A stretch of DNA of 64,000 nt from Neocallimastix lanati (nom. inval.) (GCA_016946835.1 JACVTC010000011.1:1599001-1663000), one strand, 5' to 3'. Positions 30,585-45,000 are shown, counted from the stretch's first letter. Numbers and translations are program-made. The notes: generated from the sequence alone by a model not told the origin.

Positions 30585-30830
30585 ACAATCTTACGCCTTC
30601 GGTGACGTAAGCTCCTTATTCGCCAGTGCTTGGAAAGTACCCGCACCTTCGTGTGTTGAAACGTTGAAGGTTGAACTATTATTACCGGGTCGGTAACCAA
30701 ATACCTTCGTCTACTTTCCAATTAATCTCCAAATTAACTACTATTCAATAACCTACTATGAATAGAGTTAATTTGTTGCTATCTGAGAATACACTGTGTA
30801 TGAGCTCTATCCGCTCCTTGTTATAATTTT
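30585..30830 (-). other. Conserved leader block 1, element C
   Basis: Shares islands with 8391-8605, most clearly CTTACGCCTTCGGTGACGTA at 30592-30611, read as a hairpin-forming CTTACG...CGTAAG element. In both elements it precedes gag. Confidence 0.5.
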
Positions 30831-31008
30831 ACAAAATTTGTTTTTTTTTGAATCTTAATTTTACTTATTTAAAAAAAATTTTTTTTATATATATATCAAA
30901 CAAGCGCCATAGGTTAATCAAAGGATTAACGACTTACTTGTTTATCAATATAAAATAAAAAAAAATTAAAAAAAAAATCTATGTTATTTACTATTATTTC
31001 TATTTAAT

Positions 31009-31026
31009 TCCCCGATATCTCCACCA
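31009..31026 (-). other. tRNA primer-binding site, element C
   Basis: TCCCCGATATCTCCACCA, identical to A and D, 6 nt inside the 5' LTR. Confidence 0.82.
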
Positions 31027-31032
31027 TATAAA

Positions 31033-31373
31033 TGTTAAGGTTTTAGAGAATTAAATAAAAATAAAGTAAGGAAACACAAATTTTATTTATTTATTTATTA
31101 TTTTTATTTATAAATTTATTTGATTTTATTTGATTTTATTTTATTTTATTTGATTTTATTTTATTTTATTTGATGATATTTAAAAATTAGTAGCAAAATT
31201 TACAACTATTTATACTTTTTTTCAAGGCATAAAAGTTGTTCTTGCCACTAAATTACATTTTATTTATTTTTTTTTTTTTTAAAAACTATTAAATTTAAAT
31301 TGATTTTTATAATTAATTATATAAAATTTAATTATAACAATATAAATAAAATACATTTATAATATTAATAAAA

Positions 31374-31429
<56 letters not shown>

Positions 31430-31925
31430 TTATTTATTTAAAAATATCTAAAATATTACTAATAAGAATTTATTTAATTGGCTATAATTTTTATTACAAT
31501 CTGTTAAAATATTCAAATAAAAATAAAAATACTATTCTAATATAAAGGTTTTTAATAAAATAAAATATTTTTCAATATAAAATAAAACATTTCGATATAA
31601 AATTTTATAATAAAAAGTTAAAATATAATATATAAATTTTTAATTATCAATATATAAAAATATTATTAATATAAATTTTCATTATTAATATAAAAAAAAT
31701 AAGATTTATTATTAATATTGCTAATATAAGTTTTAAATATATAAAAATATTACTATTAATATAAGATTTAATATAAAAATATAAAGTTTAATATAATTTT
31801 TGATTTAATTTTTGATCTTTGGATTTAAAAATTTATTAAAGTACAAAAATAATAATGTACACATAATGTATTAGAAATAAATCGTAGATTTAATTAAGAA
31901 TGCATTATTTAGTACATTCTTATCA
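31033..31925 (-). repeat. LTR C, 5' copy
   Basis: Partner of 23785-24677 with the same length and, as far as I compared, the same sequence. Confidence 0.94.
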
Positions 31926-32434
31926 GAGTTAGTAAAATTGTTGTTGTAGTCTGGTGGTAATACACCATGACAATGAAGCCGAACTCCTTAGGTTCGACTC
32001 ACACCCTTTCCCAATCTAAATTGTTTTTAGTTAATTAATTAAATTATTGTAGAAAGTTCTAGAGTTTCTTTGGTTAATATTATATAACTAAATGAAATTA
32101 GAAAGTTCTATTTTAATAATTATTTTATCATTTTTCTATAAGATTCATTTTCTAGAAAGAAAACTTAATTTTTCGAACTTTCGTTAATCTTAACTTTTTC
32201 CGAAACTGTTTTTCCGAAAAAGTATAAATAAGCGTGAATTTCTCAACAAAAAATAATTTTTCTTCGTGCTTTTATTAACTAGTTAAAAGTAATTCGAAGT
32301 ATTACAATAACTAATTAATAATAAAAAAAAAATAAAAATAAATTTTATATTTTAATAAAAAATATTAATAAAACAAATTTTTTAAGAAAACGAATTACTT
32401 ATTAGTGTAGACCTATTGGGTGTAAACCGTTACA
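31926..32434 (+). repeat. LTR E3, 5'-truncated
   Basis: From GAGTTAGTAAAATTG on, it follows the distal two thirds of LTRs E1 and E2 in diverged form (shared: ACTGTTTTTCCG, a TATA-like site, TTTTTCTTCGTGCTTTTATT, AGTGTAGACCTATTG, CCGTTACA end). Its left part is cut off where D and then C inserted. A box TAGTCTGGTGG (31947-31957) fits loosely; B box GGTTCGACTCA (31991-32001) fits well. Confidence 0.65.
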
Positions 32435-32889
32435 CTAAACAAAATTAAAATAAAAAACACAAAGAAAAGAATATTTGTTAATAAGAATTTTACTCATATT
32501 TAAATTTTTTTCAAAAGTTAAAGTTATTAAAAAATAAAAATAAAAGTTTCTGAAAAGTTCTTAAAAATCGAAAAATTTAGAAAAAATAGAAAACAATAGA
32601 ATTAAGAATTTAATAGAATAAATTTTAATTAATTAAACACAAGTATTATCAAGAAATTCTAGTAATTTCTTGAACTATAAAGAATCTTCTAGATATTTTT
32701 TAGAATAAAACTATAAAATAATAATAAATGTGAATCGAACCCTAAGTAGTTTGATTCATGGTATTAGTTACTAACAACTATACCAGAAATAATATTTTTT
32801 AAATTTAATTATTTGTTTTAAAACTTTATTGAAAAATAATACTAAATATTAAAATAATAAAATAATTGTAATTATTGATTCTGTTATAA
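32435..32889. other. Non-coding AT-rich stretch with a tRNA-like relic
   Basis: No open frame. It holds the tRNA-like sequence listed separately (32728-32793). Confidence 0.4.
32728..32793 (-). promoter_or_regulatory. tRNA-like A and B boxes, minus strand
   Basis: On the minus strand TGGTATAGTTG (32785-32775) fits the A box at every position and GGTTCGATTCA (32741-32731) fits the B box at 10 of 11. The stems do not pair as a real tRNA should, so it is a tRNA relic or a SINE/LTR-borne Pol III promoter related to those in family E. Confidence 0.45.
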
Positions 32890-33800
32890 TAAACCATTTA
32901 CTACAGTTTCAGAAAATGTAATATATTCTGTTTCTGCTGTTGATCATGCCAATTGATTGTTGTAGTCTTGACGTCCAAGCTATTGGTCCGGAGGATATGA
33001 AAAAGATATTTCCTGAGGTTGATATGATATTTGATAAATCTCCAAGCAAAATCGGAATCGGTATAACCAACTAATTTTCTTATACATTTTATATGAAATA
33101 TAATAAATTATAGTTTTATTTAAATATTTGAGAGTGTTATCTTCCTTGTTCCAATCTAATATTGTTGGATTTTAATTTTTCTTGATGTTTTTGCTGAACG
33201 AAGAAAGATATATCCAATCTTTCTGGTTTATATATGTGTATTAAATAGCCAACTGCGCTTTGGTATATAGTCTCATTAAATGGTATTTTGTTAATTAATT
33301 TTATATCATCGTCCGTGCATGAAGTAGAAGCTTTTTGATTTTCTTTGATATTAAATTTCTTTAAAACATATTAATTTTATTTTTCTTTGGGAATTATATA
33401 TCCTATTTTATATCTTTTATCAATTACACCTAAAAAGAGATTGATCTCTTTGCCTTTAGACATTTTAAATTCATTCTTTAATAATATTAATAATTTTAGA
33501 AATTTCTCCTTTAATATCTATAATTAATATATTATCTATATACAAGGCTATTATAAATATTACTATTACATCATTTTTATTGTCCCACTTAATGAATAAA
33601 CATGGTTTACTTCTTAATAGATATAGTCCTTTCTCAATTAAAAATTTGAGAACAGCCAGCTTCAACCCATATAGTGCTTTATTTAATTTGGAGTAACCTT
33701 TATTATATTCTTAATAGTCTTCCTTAATTTTCACTTTCTATTTAATTATATCCTTTTTACAACAAGTCATGATTTAAACTTTTCCAGATTATTATTACCT
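32890..33800 (-). pseudogene. Eroded Ty1/copia Pol (RT and RNase H)
   Basis: Frame-broken minus-strand matches to copia Pol. KLNKALYGLK is near 33690. The 33665-33471 frame reads PCLFIKWDN and ALYIDNILII, where copia RT has LYVDD (one catalytic Asp now Asn). KIPFNETIYQSAVGYLIHI is near 33290. The YTDSDFA of RNase H is near 33070. Stops and frameshifts are frequent. No LTRs were found. Confidence 0.75.
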
Positions 33801-33929
33801 TCCTATTTTTTAGTGAGTATCCATATTGGATTTAATGGTTTAATTTCTTCTGAAGGTTTGGAGATGAATGTCATCGTATTATTTTCTTTTAGATTCTGGA
33901 GTTCTTCACTTTTTCAATAAACTAACAAA

Positions 33930-35285
33930 GCGATGAAGTGGATTTTTGAATATTTATCAATGAAATTTCTATAATATCCAATGGCATTGAGAAATAATCT
34001 TAGTTCATGTATTTCTTCTGGGCCCAGTTAGAGATAATTTTTACTTTACTTTTTAAAAGACTTAAACCTTGTGTATCTTGTGTAGAGAGTTTATGACCAA
34101 AAACATCAACTTCGTTTTGCCTAAAGTGACACAATGACACTCTTTAATATTATTTTCAATTTATGTACCTTAAATAAATAGCTAATACTTGTTTAATATG
34201 ATTCTTCATTAGATTTCATCATTAGAATTTTGCACACATTTTTCCAATAACGGAGAACAAAATTTTGTTTCATTTCCTTATGAAAAGTAGCGATTGATTG
34301 CGTTAATCTAAAGGGCAATAATTTGAACTAGTGGTTACGGAATTTTATATGCAAAACTAATGATTTTAGTACTTTCTTCATCCATCAAGATTTTGATATT
34401 TGATGGTATCCAGAGTATAAAGATCCATAGTTAAAAATTTTTTACTTCATTTAAGCTATCAAAAATTTAATCAATGCAGGAAAGAGAGTAAGAGTTTTTT
34501 TTTTCTGTTATGTCGTTAACTTTCCTAGAGACACTTGCACCATCTCCATTTTCCATTATGTTTCCGAACTAAAATTATTGGAGAAAACCATTTTGAGTAT
34601 GATGGTTCTATTAACATCTTATCAATTAGTTTAACAAATTCTTCTCTTTAATATATCAAATTTTTTAATTTACTTTCTAATTTGCCAAGTCAGTAGGATC
34701 TTTGCATAATAGGTTCAGCATTTGGTTTTAATTGAATTTTATGTAAGGAAAAATCTAATTGTGTTATTTCTTATGATGATGTAGCAACATTGTCAATGTT
34801 TTCTTCTAAATGTCGGATGATTTGATTTTTGTTAAGTGTCAGTTAAATTTCTAAAATGATCATATACATAATAAAAAATTGCTTATAAAAAATTTTCATT
34901 ATGAATAAGTTCATTTACGGATAATCCTTCAATATTCTTTAAATTATCAATATGATTCATCTGGTATGTCTTTAATGATGAATATTAACTTTTCTTAGTC
35001 TCACAAATGTTATTATTAGAAGCTATTTCTTTAATTAAATAGTTAGATGTAAACTATCATAAATTATTTAAGATAGGATGAATAAATAATTTAGAGTTAT
35101 GTTTTGTCTTTAAATGTATTAACATAATCACAGAATGGATCTTCTTTATCAACTATTCTAAAAATTACGATCGCATTTAATTCTTTGATTTTAACTCGAA
35201 TTCTAACTACATCACCAATAACAGCACCTTCAGAATAATCATCTCTCTTGGTAGCTTATTGAATTCTACCACAACCAAAGTTCAT
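33930..35285 (-). pseudogene. Eroded Ty3-type Pol (protease to RT)
   Basis: Minus-strand remains follow Pol A, B and C in order. The segment IHELRLFLNAIGYYRNFIDK is near 34000-33940. Weaker matches to the RT core follow near 34250-34600, to the start of RT near 34700, and to the protease region near 35150-35280. Many frameshifts and stops. It is a much older family member than A, B and C. Confidence 0.75.
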
Positions 35286-35319
35286 TTTTATTTTTAATGT
35301 TATTTCTTAATTTATTATT

Positions 35320-35760
35320 ATTATTATTATTTTCTACCCTATAGTTATTTTTTGGCGAATTTGATGGGTTGAAAAAACAGTTATTAGTAGTATGTCCAGT
35401 TTTATTGCAATTGTCATAGTATTGGATGGAATTTTTTCTTCTTTATTGAATATTATATAAAAGTTTCCCATTTCGGACTCTGTTAATTTAATCTTTGTAT
35501 TGATATACTTCTTCCTTAATATCTACCTTTTTTTAATATTTTTACTTTTCTTGATTATGGTATTTAGTTTTGATATATCTTCTTTTAAATTCTTAAATGC
35601 CCTTTCAACATATTGAAATGTGAATGAATATGCAATTCCTACTTTATTTAATTCCTCTATAGTATATAAAACTTTTGTTTCTTTACTCAATTCTTGATAG
35701 ATTTGTCTTATTTTATAATTTTGTTTCATTATTATATTCTGTAAATAACGAATTAAGATT
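35320..35760 (-). pseudogene. Eroded Gag-like remnant with zinc knuckle trace
   Basis: A minus-strand frame near 35420 keeps NCNKTGHTTNNC, the right half of a CX2CX4HX4C zinc knuckle whose first Cys seems lost. The 35729-35523 frame is a helical Lys-rich fragment that could be capsid. Whether it belongs to the copia or the Ty3 remains is unclear. Confidence 0.45.
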
Positions 35761-36340
35761 ATTTAAATACAGCTTAAAGTCATTGTTTTCAATTTTTAAT
35801 TTCTTATATTTTTACATTGATTTCAAATAGAAAGGTGGGCCGGCTTCTGAATATTTTTCTTTTAATTCTTTTATCATTAAAGATACCTTTGTGCCACGAT
35901 TTAATAGACTCTTTGTATATTCTTCTAGGCTCTTCAATATTACAAATCCTAACGGTACTATCATACTTCTTTAAGTGCTTTTTATTGGTGTTTATATCTT
36001 TAATATTTTTTAATAAATAATCACCTAATTCTTCAAAAATGATATTTATATTTTATTATGTGTTTAATTATTTATTTTATTGCTTATACATTAGAAAAGA
36101 CAAATTCATATAAGAATATGTCATTACATGTTATTTATAATCATTTTTCTAATAATAGTCAAGCATTATTAGTGATATTTAATGTTTCATTTCATAATAC
36201 TATCAAATAGAAATGTTTAACATTTAATAATGTAGTATAATGTACAATGTAATTTAACATGTAACTATGATATTTAAAGCAATAAAAAAAATTATTAATT
36301 AACTTATAATAATATAAAGAAATAACAATAATAATAATAC

Positions 36341-36549
<209 letters not shown>

Positions 36550-36799
36550 TAATTTCAACATATATTAGTAAATAAATAAAATAAAATTTAATGATATTCA
36601 TTTGAAAGCCTTTTAACTTCTATTAAAAGATCTTTTTAAAATTTTCATTGTTTTTATCATTATTATTTAATAATAATTTTATTATTATTATTTTTAAATA
36701 TTATTATCATTTTATTAACATTAATAATATTAACATAACTGTATTATTATTACTAGTTATTATTACTAATATATATTACATATTAATACTATATACTAT

Positions 36800-37111
36800 A
36801 AAAATTTCAAAAAACTGAAAAAAAAATTATTATATCAGAAATTAAAGTATTAATTGATGAAATGAAATTTTTTATATATTAAAATGAATTTACATTTATT
36901 TATATAAATATATATTTATTTATTAATTTATTATTTATTTATTTATTTTTGATTACTACCATTTTTAATATAATTAAACTATCATTAATTTTAATGTTAT
37001 TAAAAATATTATATCAGTAAAAAATATATTTTAAAAAAAATATATATATAATATTTATATATATAAATATATTTTATTTAATTTTCAAGTTTTTTAATTT
37101 TTTATTATTAT

Positions 37112-37167
<56 letters not shown>

Positions 37168-37490
37168 AATTGCAATAAAATCAAAAATCTTAATATGAAA
37201 TATTTAAAAAAAATAACCATTTTTTTATCATCTTTTTTATAAAATAATTATAATTAATAAATTAAAAATTTAATGAACTAATAAAATGAAAAATTTTCCA
37301 ATATTTTTAATTTTAAAAATATATAAAAGATAAAGAGAATTTTCATTTATGTTTTAAATATATTATTGTCATATAAGATACAGAAAAAAAAAATTTTTTT
37401 TTCTTTCTCATGATCAACTCTAAATGCAAAAACATGACTATGGAAAAACTAAAAAAAAAAAAAAAAAAAAAAAAAAAAGATAAAAAAAAA
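36800..37490 (+). repeat. Diverged duplication, copy 1
   Basis: It shares ordered blocks with 38385-39010: ATCAGAAATTAAAGTA, AATAACCAT, AAAATATATAAAAGAT, AGAGAATTTTC(A/G)TTTATG and CATGA(T/C)CAAC(T/A)CTAAAT(G/A)CAAAA. The order and spacing hold over about 650 bp. Confidence 0.65.
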
Positions 37491-37773
37491 TTTTAGTAAA
37501 AATTATATATTAAAATATAATAAAATAGAGTTTAAAATTTATTAAAAATATTTTAAATGTTTAATGTGACTTATATTAATGTTAATCTTTATATGAAATA
37601 AAATAAAAAAAAAATGTTAAATGGTGTATTAGAAAATTTGCTTTTTACCAATAAAATATTTTATTTATTATACAGAAATGAACTTTTTTATTTATTAATT
37701 AATTAATTATTGTTCATAAAAATGTTTTTAATTATTTTTATTAGTATTATTTTATTATATTGCTTTTCTATTA

Positions 37774-37839
<66 letters not shown>

Positions 37840-38384
37840 TTCTACAATTGTTTTAATATTCATAGTGTTAATGTTATTATGAAATAATGAATTTAATTAT
37901 TTTTACTAAAAACTGAATAAAATTATATTTTTAAAAGAATAATATAACAATAATATCAGAAATCTGAAATACGAATTTAATAAAATGAATTTTTATACTT
38001 TATTTTGTTTATTTTTATATCGATATATTAACGTATTTTTTATTAAAAATAACTGTATAACTGTATTTATTAACTATTCATATATTTTTATTAAAAATTT
38101 GAATAAAAAGTTTAATGTTTTATAATAGTTTTTAATAATAAAAAATTTTTATACGATATTAAAGCAATAATCAATAATAATAATATAGTTGAAATTTATA
38201 TATTATAATAAAATAAAGTTAATAATAATAGAATTATAACAAAATTGTAATAATATAATATTAAAATAATAATAAAAAATTATAATAATATTGTTATTAT
38301 TGTTTTAATTTCAATAATAAAATATTTACTTTAATAAATGTATAAATTAATAAGCATAAAAATAAAATAAAATATGATATTCAT

Positions 38385-39010
38385 TTGAAAGGATAATTAC
38401 ATCAGAAATTAAAGTATAAATTAATGGAATGAAATTTCTTCTGTATATTATTTATAAATTAAAATGAATATATATTTATTTATATAAATATATATTCATT
38501 TATTCATTTATTATTTATTTATTGTTAATATTATAAACTATTATTAATTTTGATGTTGTTAATATTATTATATCAGTAATAATAATAATACTTATATTAT
38601 TTAATATTAAAAAAATATTAATTTACTAAAATTTAATAAATTTTGATATTTATTTTTTTATTTTAATTTTATATTAAAATAAAATCAAAAAATATTAGTT
38701 TGAAATTAATAAGAAATAACCATTGTTTTTTGTTTTGCCATCTTTTCATCATATAAAATTAATTTATTCAATTTATAATTAATAATTAACTAATATAAAA
38801 AAAAAAAATAAAAAACTTCCAAATATTTCTAATTCTAAAAATATATAAAAGATTAGAGAGAATTTTCGTTTATGCTTTTGAATATTAAAAAGTTATACAG
38901 AAATAATTTTTTTTCATTTTTTTTTAAAGTTTTAGTCTTATTCCCATGACCAACACTAAATACAAAACCATAACTATAAGAAACCTAAAAAAAAAAAATG
39001 AAAAGTTTTT
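38385..39010 (+). repeat. Diverged duplication, copy 2
   Basis: Partner of 36800-37490. The sequence before both copies (TTTTAATTTCAA..., GATATTCATTTGAAAG) also matches, so the original duplication was longer. Confidence 0.65.
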
Positions 39011-42000
39011 TTTTTCTTTTCTTGTTAGAAATTATTATTATCAATAGGTATATTATTATTTTTTTGATTTTAAAATATATATAAATATATATATATTTTA
39101 AAGTTTTATTAAATAATATTTTAGAGATTTGTTATTAATTACGTTAAATATCATATATATTAATTCATCATATTTATTAGCATATATACATAAAAAAAAT
39201 CTTATATCTAACATTATTTCTGTATTAATAATTTTTAAAAATTCATGATTGCTCTATTTAATATTAGTGATTTTGAGTTTGTATATAAAATTGTAATGAT
39301 TTTTAAAAGTATTTAATTATACATAATAGACTATAAAAAATTTTTTATATGTATTGAATGTGTCATAACATTATACTTAATAATGTATATACAATGTATA
39401 CATACATTTTTATGGTAGAACAAATCTTTAATTTTAATTATATTTTTATTTAATACATTAAGATGATAATGCATAATGAATGGAATAATTAACACTTATT
39501 AAATGTAATTAAAATCTTATATATAACAAAGTTTTTTAATTTTTTTTTTTTTAAAATTATTTTGTTACCAATTCTATCATTAAATATATAATTAATGAGT
39601 TTATTAATTCAATTTCAATATAAAAGGTGTTCATTTGATTATTAAGATATTTAAGTTTAAAGGAAAAATTAAATATACTATTATATAAAAAATAAAAATA
39701 TCAATTTTTAATTAATATTAATTTTAAAATATAAATAAATATATATATTTAAACTTTTTTTAAAAAAAAAAATAAAAAAGTAAAAAAAAAAATAAAAATA
39801 AAAATAAAAATGATAATAATTAAAATATTTTATATTTTATATTTTATAAAATACATAAATTTCATATAGATTAAGATATTTTAAATATTTTAATACGAAG
39901 TGCATTAAAATAAAAGATAAAAAAAAATTAATTGATAAATAAAATTGATAAAATACTTTATAATAAAAAACAAAATTTTATATTCAAATACAATAAAATA
40001 GAACTATTACATAGAATTATTTTTTATAAATTTAAAATATATATATATTTAAAAAAAAAAAAGTAAGAAAAATAAAAAATATATAATTTTAATCGATATA
40101 TAATATAATATTTATAATTATTTAAGATGAAATATTATCAGAAATACTAATACTTCTCTGATTGCGATTGATCTTTTTATTATATTATGATGTTTATAAT
40201 GATTAATCTGTATATATAAAATATTTATATTATTAATAAAATTTTTATTAAATTTTATATTTTTTTATATTTTTTTATATTAATTTTTTTTCTTTAAAGC
40301 TTTTTATTATTTTGAACATTATATTATATATAATGTTCAATGATAGTTAAAACAGAAAATATTAAACTTTTTCAATTAACTTTTTTTTTTTTTTTTTTTG
40401 TAATACTATATGTATCTAAATGATCCAATAATTATGATTAGTAATTACGGATATAATATAAAATTTAATTACAATTTAAACATATCATTCATTTTATTAA
40501 TATTCTCAATTTGTATTATTATTATTTATAATAGGTGAATATTAATAATAGAAAAATAATTATACAATTTTCTATTATTAATAATTAATATATAAATATT
40601 AGTATTGTAAATATTGTTATTATTGAAATTTTATAGTATGAGATTATTTTATAAAAAGCGTTTTTATTTTAAAATTTAATATTAATTTAGAAATATATTC
40701 CTAACTTATAAAATCATTACATTTATTAAAATAACATTATTAATAAATTGATTTATTTCTAAAATTAATAACAAAAATAATAATTAATATTAAAATAATT
40801 TTTCTTTGATTTCGAAGTTTGAAAAAAAAAAAATAATAAAGTATGAAACCTTTTTTATTTATTCAATTTTTTAAATTTTTTCCAAAATTTTTTTTTATTT
40901 TTTTTTTTTTATATTTAATGAAATTAATATTTTAAATTATTTCGAATGTTCTAAATATTATATAGAAAAATATTGAGAGCTTTTTTTGTAAAAAAATGGT
41001 CTAGCAATTAAAATTTTTGGTGTAGTATTAAAAAAAAAATTTTTTTTTATATGATAATTATTTATTTACATAATATCGATAATAATTAACTAAATATAAC
41101 TAATGATTTTTGTTATTAATCTTTTACTATATCAATTATGAAAATTAAATAATTTATAATACTGATTTGTATCAATTATTATTAATGTATTAAAATATTT
41201 ATTTGTTTTTGTGTTAAATTTTATTAATTATTAATAACGTATTAAAATATATATTTGTGTAAAATAAAATTAAATAAATTATAATTTAATTTCACTTCTA
41301 ATACTAAAAATCATAAATTAATTTTTATAAAACTATTTGTGGTTTAAATAATTGGTACAATTGGTTATAGAATTATATGATTATATGACAATACATTTTT
41401 ATTTCATTAAAAATTTTAATGGATTCATTTATTTATTTTTATGTTTTTTATTATTTTTTTTTTTAGTTTTAATTTTTTATCTTTTATTTTAAAAAGGAAA
41501 TATAATTTTAATGAATTTGTATAGAATCTTTTTAATTTATTTATATTTTAAAGTATGACGCTATATTACTCAGGGAAACTTTTGTAAAGAGAAAAAAGAT
41601 TTCAAAAAAAAAAAAAAAAAGAGTATACAAGAATTTATTTCTGTATAAGTAATAATTAAAATATATATATATATATTTGTATAAATATTAAGTAATAATT
41701 AGCAAAACCAACATCGTACATAGTACATTGATAAAAAATTAATAATTGTAATTAATTAAAATGAATTAGTAACAAGTTATAATTTAAAAATAATTGTAAA
41801 ATCTAAAAACTAAAAACTAAAAAAAAAAAAAAAAAAAATAATTAAATAGTATAAAATACTGATATTCTTAAATGTAATTATCGATTTATATTTTTCATAA
41901 TTAAAACCAAGTTTATTAGTTTTATTCGTTTCTTTTTCCTAATTTGAAAATTGGAACTTTTAATACATAATTTATATATTTCATTCATAAACTATATATA

Positions 42001-45000
42001 GATATATAAAGGAAAAAATTATAATAACGGATTGTTATAATTTTATTAAAGTTTAAATCTCACTTTTATTTTTTTTTTATTTTTATATGCAAAACTTATA
42101 TAATTAATAAAAGATATTGTCTTAAAAATATGGTAAATTGCATTACTTAATTGATAATCTATTTATAGAAATATTATAATAATATAAATTAATTAATAAT
42201 ATATTGTAATTTTATTAATAATGAATATTATCATTAATAAAGTTTATAATATTATAGTTTTTTTTTTAATAATTATTATAATTATTGGTTTCAAATATAT
42301 GTTTATTTTTAATAAAATTAATATTCAAACTTTTATAATATTATTGTTATTGATTATATTATAAATACTATTATTATTTATTTAATTTATTAATCACTTA
42401 ATATAAGATAAAATACTTTTTTTTTATTTTAGTTTTATAAATTACTCGTAATTTATAGGATCAAATTTTAAATATTTAAATAAATAAAATGTTAATCTTT
42501 ATTTTTCATTTTTTTTGTTATATATTAGTAATATATATTGATTTAAAATGATTGAATTTATTAATACATTACTAATTTTTAAACTTAGGAAAGTTAAAAA
42601 AATTTTTTTTTAGAAATATTTAATATGAATAAAATTGGTTAAATTAAATTAAAAAAAAATTAAATTTAAAATAAAAAAAAAAATAAAGAATTATTTTAAA
42701 TAATTCCAAAAAGATTTTTTAATATATAATATATATATGTTTAAAGTATATAAATATATATTATAGTAAATATAATATATTACGTAATATATAAGATAAT
42801 ATATTGTAATAAATTTATCAAAATTTCATAAAAAAAAAAACAAGTATCCATATATAAATACAAATTAATTTTTATATAATAAATCCTATTTCTGTAGTTT
42901 AATAATTAATAAAGTTTTAATATATTTATAACTTTGCTTTTAATTTTATGAAATAAAAAAAAAAGTTTACTTTTATGGCATTAATTAAATTTTTTTGTCG
43001 CATTTTATTTAACAATGGATAATTTTTATTTATATATATTAATTTATTAATTATTAATAATATTTTTTAAAACATATTTGACTTTAAAATATTTTATTAA
43101 TGTGAATATGAAATTTACACTAAAGGAAAGGTAGAGATTATATTGAGTAAAAAAAACACATATATAGTTTTTTTATTATATATATTTTATTTAATGAATT
43201 AAGAAATGATTATCATATATTTTTTTTAAATAAATAACCATTGAAAGAGATTAAAGACTAGTAATATATTATAATATATTATAATTATAAAGAGAAAAAT
43301 AATAAATATATATATGAATTTAATTAATTATTATTATAACTTTTTTTTGTAACTAAAATTTTATTATATAATAATTATATAATTCTTAAGCTTATGTTTA
43401 TTTATTGTAGTTACCTGATAATAATATTTTTTAAAATTAACGAAATTGTAATAATTTAATTATTTATTATTTAATTATTTATATTTGTATTTGTATTTGT
43501 TTAGATATTTTATATTTTCATTTCTACTTTATGATATATAATTTTTTTTTTATTTCATGATAATATAAAAAGTATTCGTAGAATTGAAAATGAAATTATT
43601 TTCAAAGAAATATTTTTCTAAATTTATCCTTTATTTTTATTTTTAGTTACAACTAAAAAAGATTATTAATATATAATGAATGAATATTATAATTCATAAT
43701 AATTTATGATAAAATATATAGAATTTCTTGTATAAAAATAATAACTATTATAAAGTTCCATTAAATAATTTAAGCTTTTTTTTTTTATTTTTTTTTTTTA
43801 TTTTTATCTTTTTATTTTATTTTATTTTATTGTATTTTTTAATTTAAATAGTCATTATTTAATTATTCGTTTATTCATTGATATGTATCTATCAATAGAA
43901 AATTAAATGGCTCATACCAATCTTAAATAAAAAATTTTTTTTTATTTAAATTTATCATAATTATATTAATTATCATTATTTATAAATAATATAATTATTG
44001 ATTTTTTTAATATTTCTTTGTATATAAATATATTTTTTTGATATTTTTTAATAATTTTTTTTTATAAATATCAATTTTAATATATATTTATATATATATA
44101 TGTTATATATAATTTTTTTTTCTTTTTTGTTTAAATTATACAATCACACAATTTTTAAATTTATTATTAAATGATTAAATGCTAAAATTATCAGAAATTT
44201 TATAGAATTTATGGTTCATTGTGTAATTTTCATATTTGAACCCTTTTTTTTATCATTTTTTTTATATTAAAAAATTTTTTTTGCAGAAAAAATACAGAAA
44301 TTATTAATAGGATACAAAATTAATAATTGAATAAAATTAAAGAATTAATGAAAAATTAATTATAAATACTAATTAATATGATTAATTGTTAATCTAATTT
44401 TGTATTAAAGATTGTTTCATTTTTATAATAAATAAATAATAAATGATATAAGATCGGTTAAATATAAAAATTATAACAACAAAAAGAATAATGTAAAATA
44501 AATAATCTTATACTATATAACTTTTTTTTTTACAATAATATTATATACATTAATAAATATAAAATAATAAAACCTAATCCATAATGCATTATAAAATGAT
44601 ATTGCATATAAACTTTAAAAATGTTAAAATTGTAAAATATATATCAAAAAGTTTTTTTTTATGAATAATAATAAATTAAATAATAAATTATATATTTTTA
44701 TTATATAATTTATTATTGTTTTTTATTAATATTTTTATTTATTATGTATTAATAATATTAATTAATTATTATTAAATAATATTAATATTATTTATGATTA
44801 ATTTTAATAATACTAATGTTATTAATTAATTAATTAATTATTCGTATTAAATAATATTATTTAATTTTAATATATTTTTTTTATCAACTATTATTTATCT
44901 TTAATTATCTATTATTTTCATACATATGTATTTTAAAAATATATTTAAATTGTATTAATTATGTATATTATATGTAATATATATTTTAATATTAGATTAT

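Larger units (their letters stand above)
23785..31925 (-). mobile_element. Complete Ty3-type LTR retrotransposon C
   Basis: An 8141-bp unit with two 893-bp LTRs, PBS, 1.4-kb leader, intact gag, frameshift signal, intact pol and PPT, all on the minus strand. A 4-bp target duplication GAGT flanks it (23781-23784 and 31926-31929). I found no difference between the LTRs, including a shared T-run of 52, so insertion is very recent. It is the best candidate for a mobile copy in the window. It sits directly at the end of LTR D. Confidence 0.92.
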
